Of a stretch of 64,000 bases of DNA, positions 62,544-64,000 are shown piece after piece. The stretch lies in assembly GCF_963691685.1 (NCBI RefSeq), contig NZ_OY829290.1, positions 1,798,001 to 1,862,000 on the forward strand, given 5' to 3'. The stretch comes from Thalassovita sp. GTDB taxonomy: Bacteria; Pseudomonadota; Alphaproteobacteria; Rhodobacterales; Rhodobacteraceae. A program made the position numbers and the translations under genes. Within the stretch, counting starts at the first letter, position 1. The number at the start of each line of letters is the position of its first letter. Under the pieces are notes generated by a model. That model did not search any database and was not told where the DNA came from. It saw only the letters and a program-made list of their open reading frames with translations.

Positions 62544-63881
62544 ATGACGCGTGTTTTTCCTGCCGTTGTGACGGCAACCCTGGCTATGACGCAGCCGGCT
62601 TTTGCAACCGATACCCTTGATGGCATCTGGAAATCTGACGGCTACGGTTTCTGGCTGAGCCTTGCCGGCGATCAGGCACAGCTGCATCAGGTCACCGCGG
62701 TGGGCTGCGTTGAAATGGCTGAAATTGGCGCGATGCAGCGCGACGGTCTGACGGCAGCCTTGCAAGACATCGTCGTCAGTGGCGCCGGGGCGCTGCTGGG
62801 CCCGTTGCAGGGTGGGCTGGCGCTGGAGGGGGACACTCTGCTGCTGGATCTGGCCAAGACCAACCACATCCCCTTCACCCGGCAGGACGCCCTGCCTGCC
62901 AGCTGCGAAACACCGTTGGGCACGGATGCCCTGGCCAGTTTTGACATGCTTTGGCACGGGTTTCAGGAACATTACGCCTATTTCGACCTGCGCGGTGTAG
63001 ATTGGGACCAGATGCGCGCAACCTACCGGCCGCATGTCACGGCAGAGACGGATCCGGAAACCCTGCTCAACATCTTTATCCAGATGCTGGGCCCGCTGCG
63101 CGATGGCCATGTGTCGTTGATCACCCCTGAGGGTCAGATCGCCGATGATGTGTTGCCCGACTGGGCCGAAGGCCTCGGCGCGCAGGGCATGGTGGATGTC
63201 ATGCGAAACGCCTTTGCGCTACATGTGCCCGAGGGCAGCAGGCCCGCGGATTCTATGGGGCTGGGGATGACGGCGGATGGTCTAGGTTACATGACGCTGA
63301 TCAATTTTGATGAGGCGCTGGTGGCAGGTGATCTGTCGATGGCGTCGATCATGGGGGACTTTCTGGCCAGCCATCCCGAAATGAAGGCCCTGGTGATCGA
63401 CACCCGGGTCAATTTCGGCGGCAGCGATCTGGCGGGCTATGCCCTGGCGGCGCAGTTGACCCAGAAACCGGTTGAGATTGGCAGCAAAGCCGTCTGGCAC
63501 GACGGGCACTGGCTGGAAGACACCGCGCTGCGGATTGAGCCGGGGCAAGAAGGGGCGATCTGGGACGGGTCTGTCTATCTGCTGACCAGCGGCGTGACGA
63601 TCTCCGCTGCAGAGACCTTTGCACTGGCGCTGTCGCATTTTGACAATGTGACTGTGGTGGGCACCCCCAGCAATGGCATCCTGTCTGACATGTCCTTCCT
63701 GGCCCTGCCAAACGGCTGGGCGGCGTCCCTGTCAAACGAGCGTTACCTCAGCGCTGCGGGTGAAAACTTTGAAGGGCAGGGCGTGCCGGTGGACATCGCG
63801 GCGCCAGTGATCCCTCAGGAAATCGCCAATGGCCGGGATCGCGCCTATGAGGCGGTGCTGGAGCATCTGGCCCGGAATTAA
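62544..63881 (+). CDS. Secreted S41-family peptidase-like protein
   Basis: A 445-residue protein with a signal peptide (MTRVFPAVVTATLAMTQPAF, cleavage likely after AFA). The start at 62544 has a GGAG site; an upstream ATG would precede the signal. The C-terminal half has the S41 core: LRDGHVSLITPEGQI, ALVIDTRVNFGGSDLAGYAL and LLTSGVTISAAETFALALSH (the latter with the usual active-site Ser region), then VVGTPSNGILSDMSFLALPN. No PDZ domain is obvious. It would be a periplasmic tail-type protease or a related hydrolase. Confidence 0.75.
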   Translation: MTRVFPAVVTATLAMTQPAFATDTLDGIWKSDGYGFWLSLAGDQAQLHQVTAVGCVEMAEIGAMQRDGLTAALQDIVVSGAGALLGPLQGGLALEGDTLLLDLAKTNHIPFTRQDALPASCETPLGTDALASFDMLWHGFQEHYAYFDLRGVDWDQMRATYRPHVTAETDPETLLNIFIQMLGPLRDGHVSLITPEGQIADDVLPDWAEGLGAQGMVDVMRNAFALHVPEGSRPADSMGLGMTADGLGYMTLINFDEALVAGDLSMASIMGDFLASHPEMKALVIDTRVNFGGSDLAGYALAAQLTQKPVEIGSKAVWHDGHWLEDTALRIEPGQEGAIWDGSVYLLTSGVTISAAETFALALSHFDNVTVVGTPSNGILSDMSFLALPNGWAASLSNERYLSAAGENFEGQGVPVDIAAPVIPQEIANGRDRAYEAVLEHLARN

Positions 63882-63937
63882 TCCCGGAGTTAAGTCGGGA
63901 CGAATCCCGGACCAGAAGGGAATTGGCGTCAGGGCCG

Positions 63938-64000
63938 TCAGGCCCCGGCGTCATGTTTGATGAAGGTGCCTTTGTTCAATTCATCAAAGGCCTGCATCAG
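63938..64000 (-). CDS. C-terminal end of a gene running off the window
   Basis: On the - strand the last 20 codons before TGA (63938-63940) read LMQAFDELNKGTFIKHDAGA. Start and most of the gene lie beyond the window, and the family cannot be judged. Confidence 0.5.
   Translation of the reverse strand: MMQAFDELNKGTFIKHDAGA

Overview
The window looks like a piece of an alphaproteobacterial chromosome, most likely from the Roseobacter group of the Rhodobacterales. The grounds are the GC-rich coding style and the mix of a Rhodobacterales-type siphophage, a complete phenylacetate epoxidase operon, a beta-ketoadipate segment, a monomeric isocitrate dehydrogenase and aconitase B. I do not assign a genus. 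All calls come from reading sequence and translations; no database search was run.

Region 1 (1-11.86 kb) is the late half of a siphophage prophage, all on the + strand: head decoration and connectors, tail tube, a pair of tail-assembly chaperone frames joined by a lambda-type G_GGA_AAG slippery site, tape measure, distal tail and tail-tip genes, then a lysis cassette (holin-like membrane part fused to a GH24 endolysin, followed by overlapping inner- and outer-membrane spanin genes). The capsid, terminase and integration genes lie outside the window to the left.

Region 2 (11.86-24.7 kb) is an accessory block full of dispersed non-coding repeats. It holds a Septu-type defence pair (ATPase plus HNH nuclease) whose ATPase gene is split by an IS3-family element, a GT51-like protein with substituted catalytic positions, a WYL regulator divergent from a small monooxygenase-like protein and an AlkC-like HEAT-repeat protein, two VOC-fold proteins, and an ornithine-cyclodeaminase-like/PhzF-like pair divergent from an ArsR-type regulator.

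Region 3 (24.7-49.7 kb) is chromosomal backbone: two tandem chemoreceptors sharing a 608-bp identical signalling segment, a membrane histidine kinase, monomeric NADP isocitrate dehydrogenase, a small HTH protein, the paaABCDE operon with an extra ferritin-like gene and paaX (- strand), a TSUP permease, an IclR regulator divergent from pcaIJF, a FAD oxidoreductase/RidA pair, an AhpD-like protein, aconitase B and a MATE pump. Phenylacetyl-CoA and beta-ketoadipate breakdown both feed acyl-CoA and succinate to the TCA cycle, in which aconitase and isocitrate dehydrogenase act.

Region 4 (49.85-58.86 kb) is a genomic island in the 3' end of a tRNA-Gln gene, bounded by a 19-bp direct repeat of the tRNA end. 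Its intact cargo is a Gabija-type system (GajA OLD-like nuclease, GajB UvrD-like helicase). The rest is wrecked by two IS3-family elements, one being a second copy of the element that broke the Septu gene 39.3 kb away. No integrase remains.

Region 5 (58.86-64 kb) returns to backbone: tRNA-Gln, a BON-MscS channel, a 264-bp MITE-like element, an SH3-type periplasmic protein, a D-2-hydroxyacid dehydrogenase, an S41 peptidase-like protein and the tail of one more gene.
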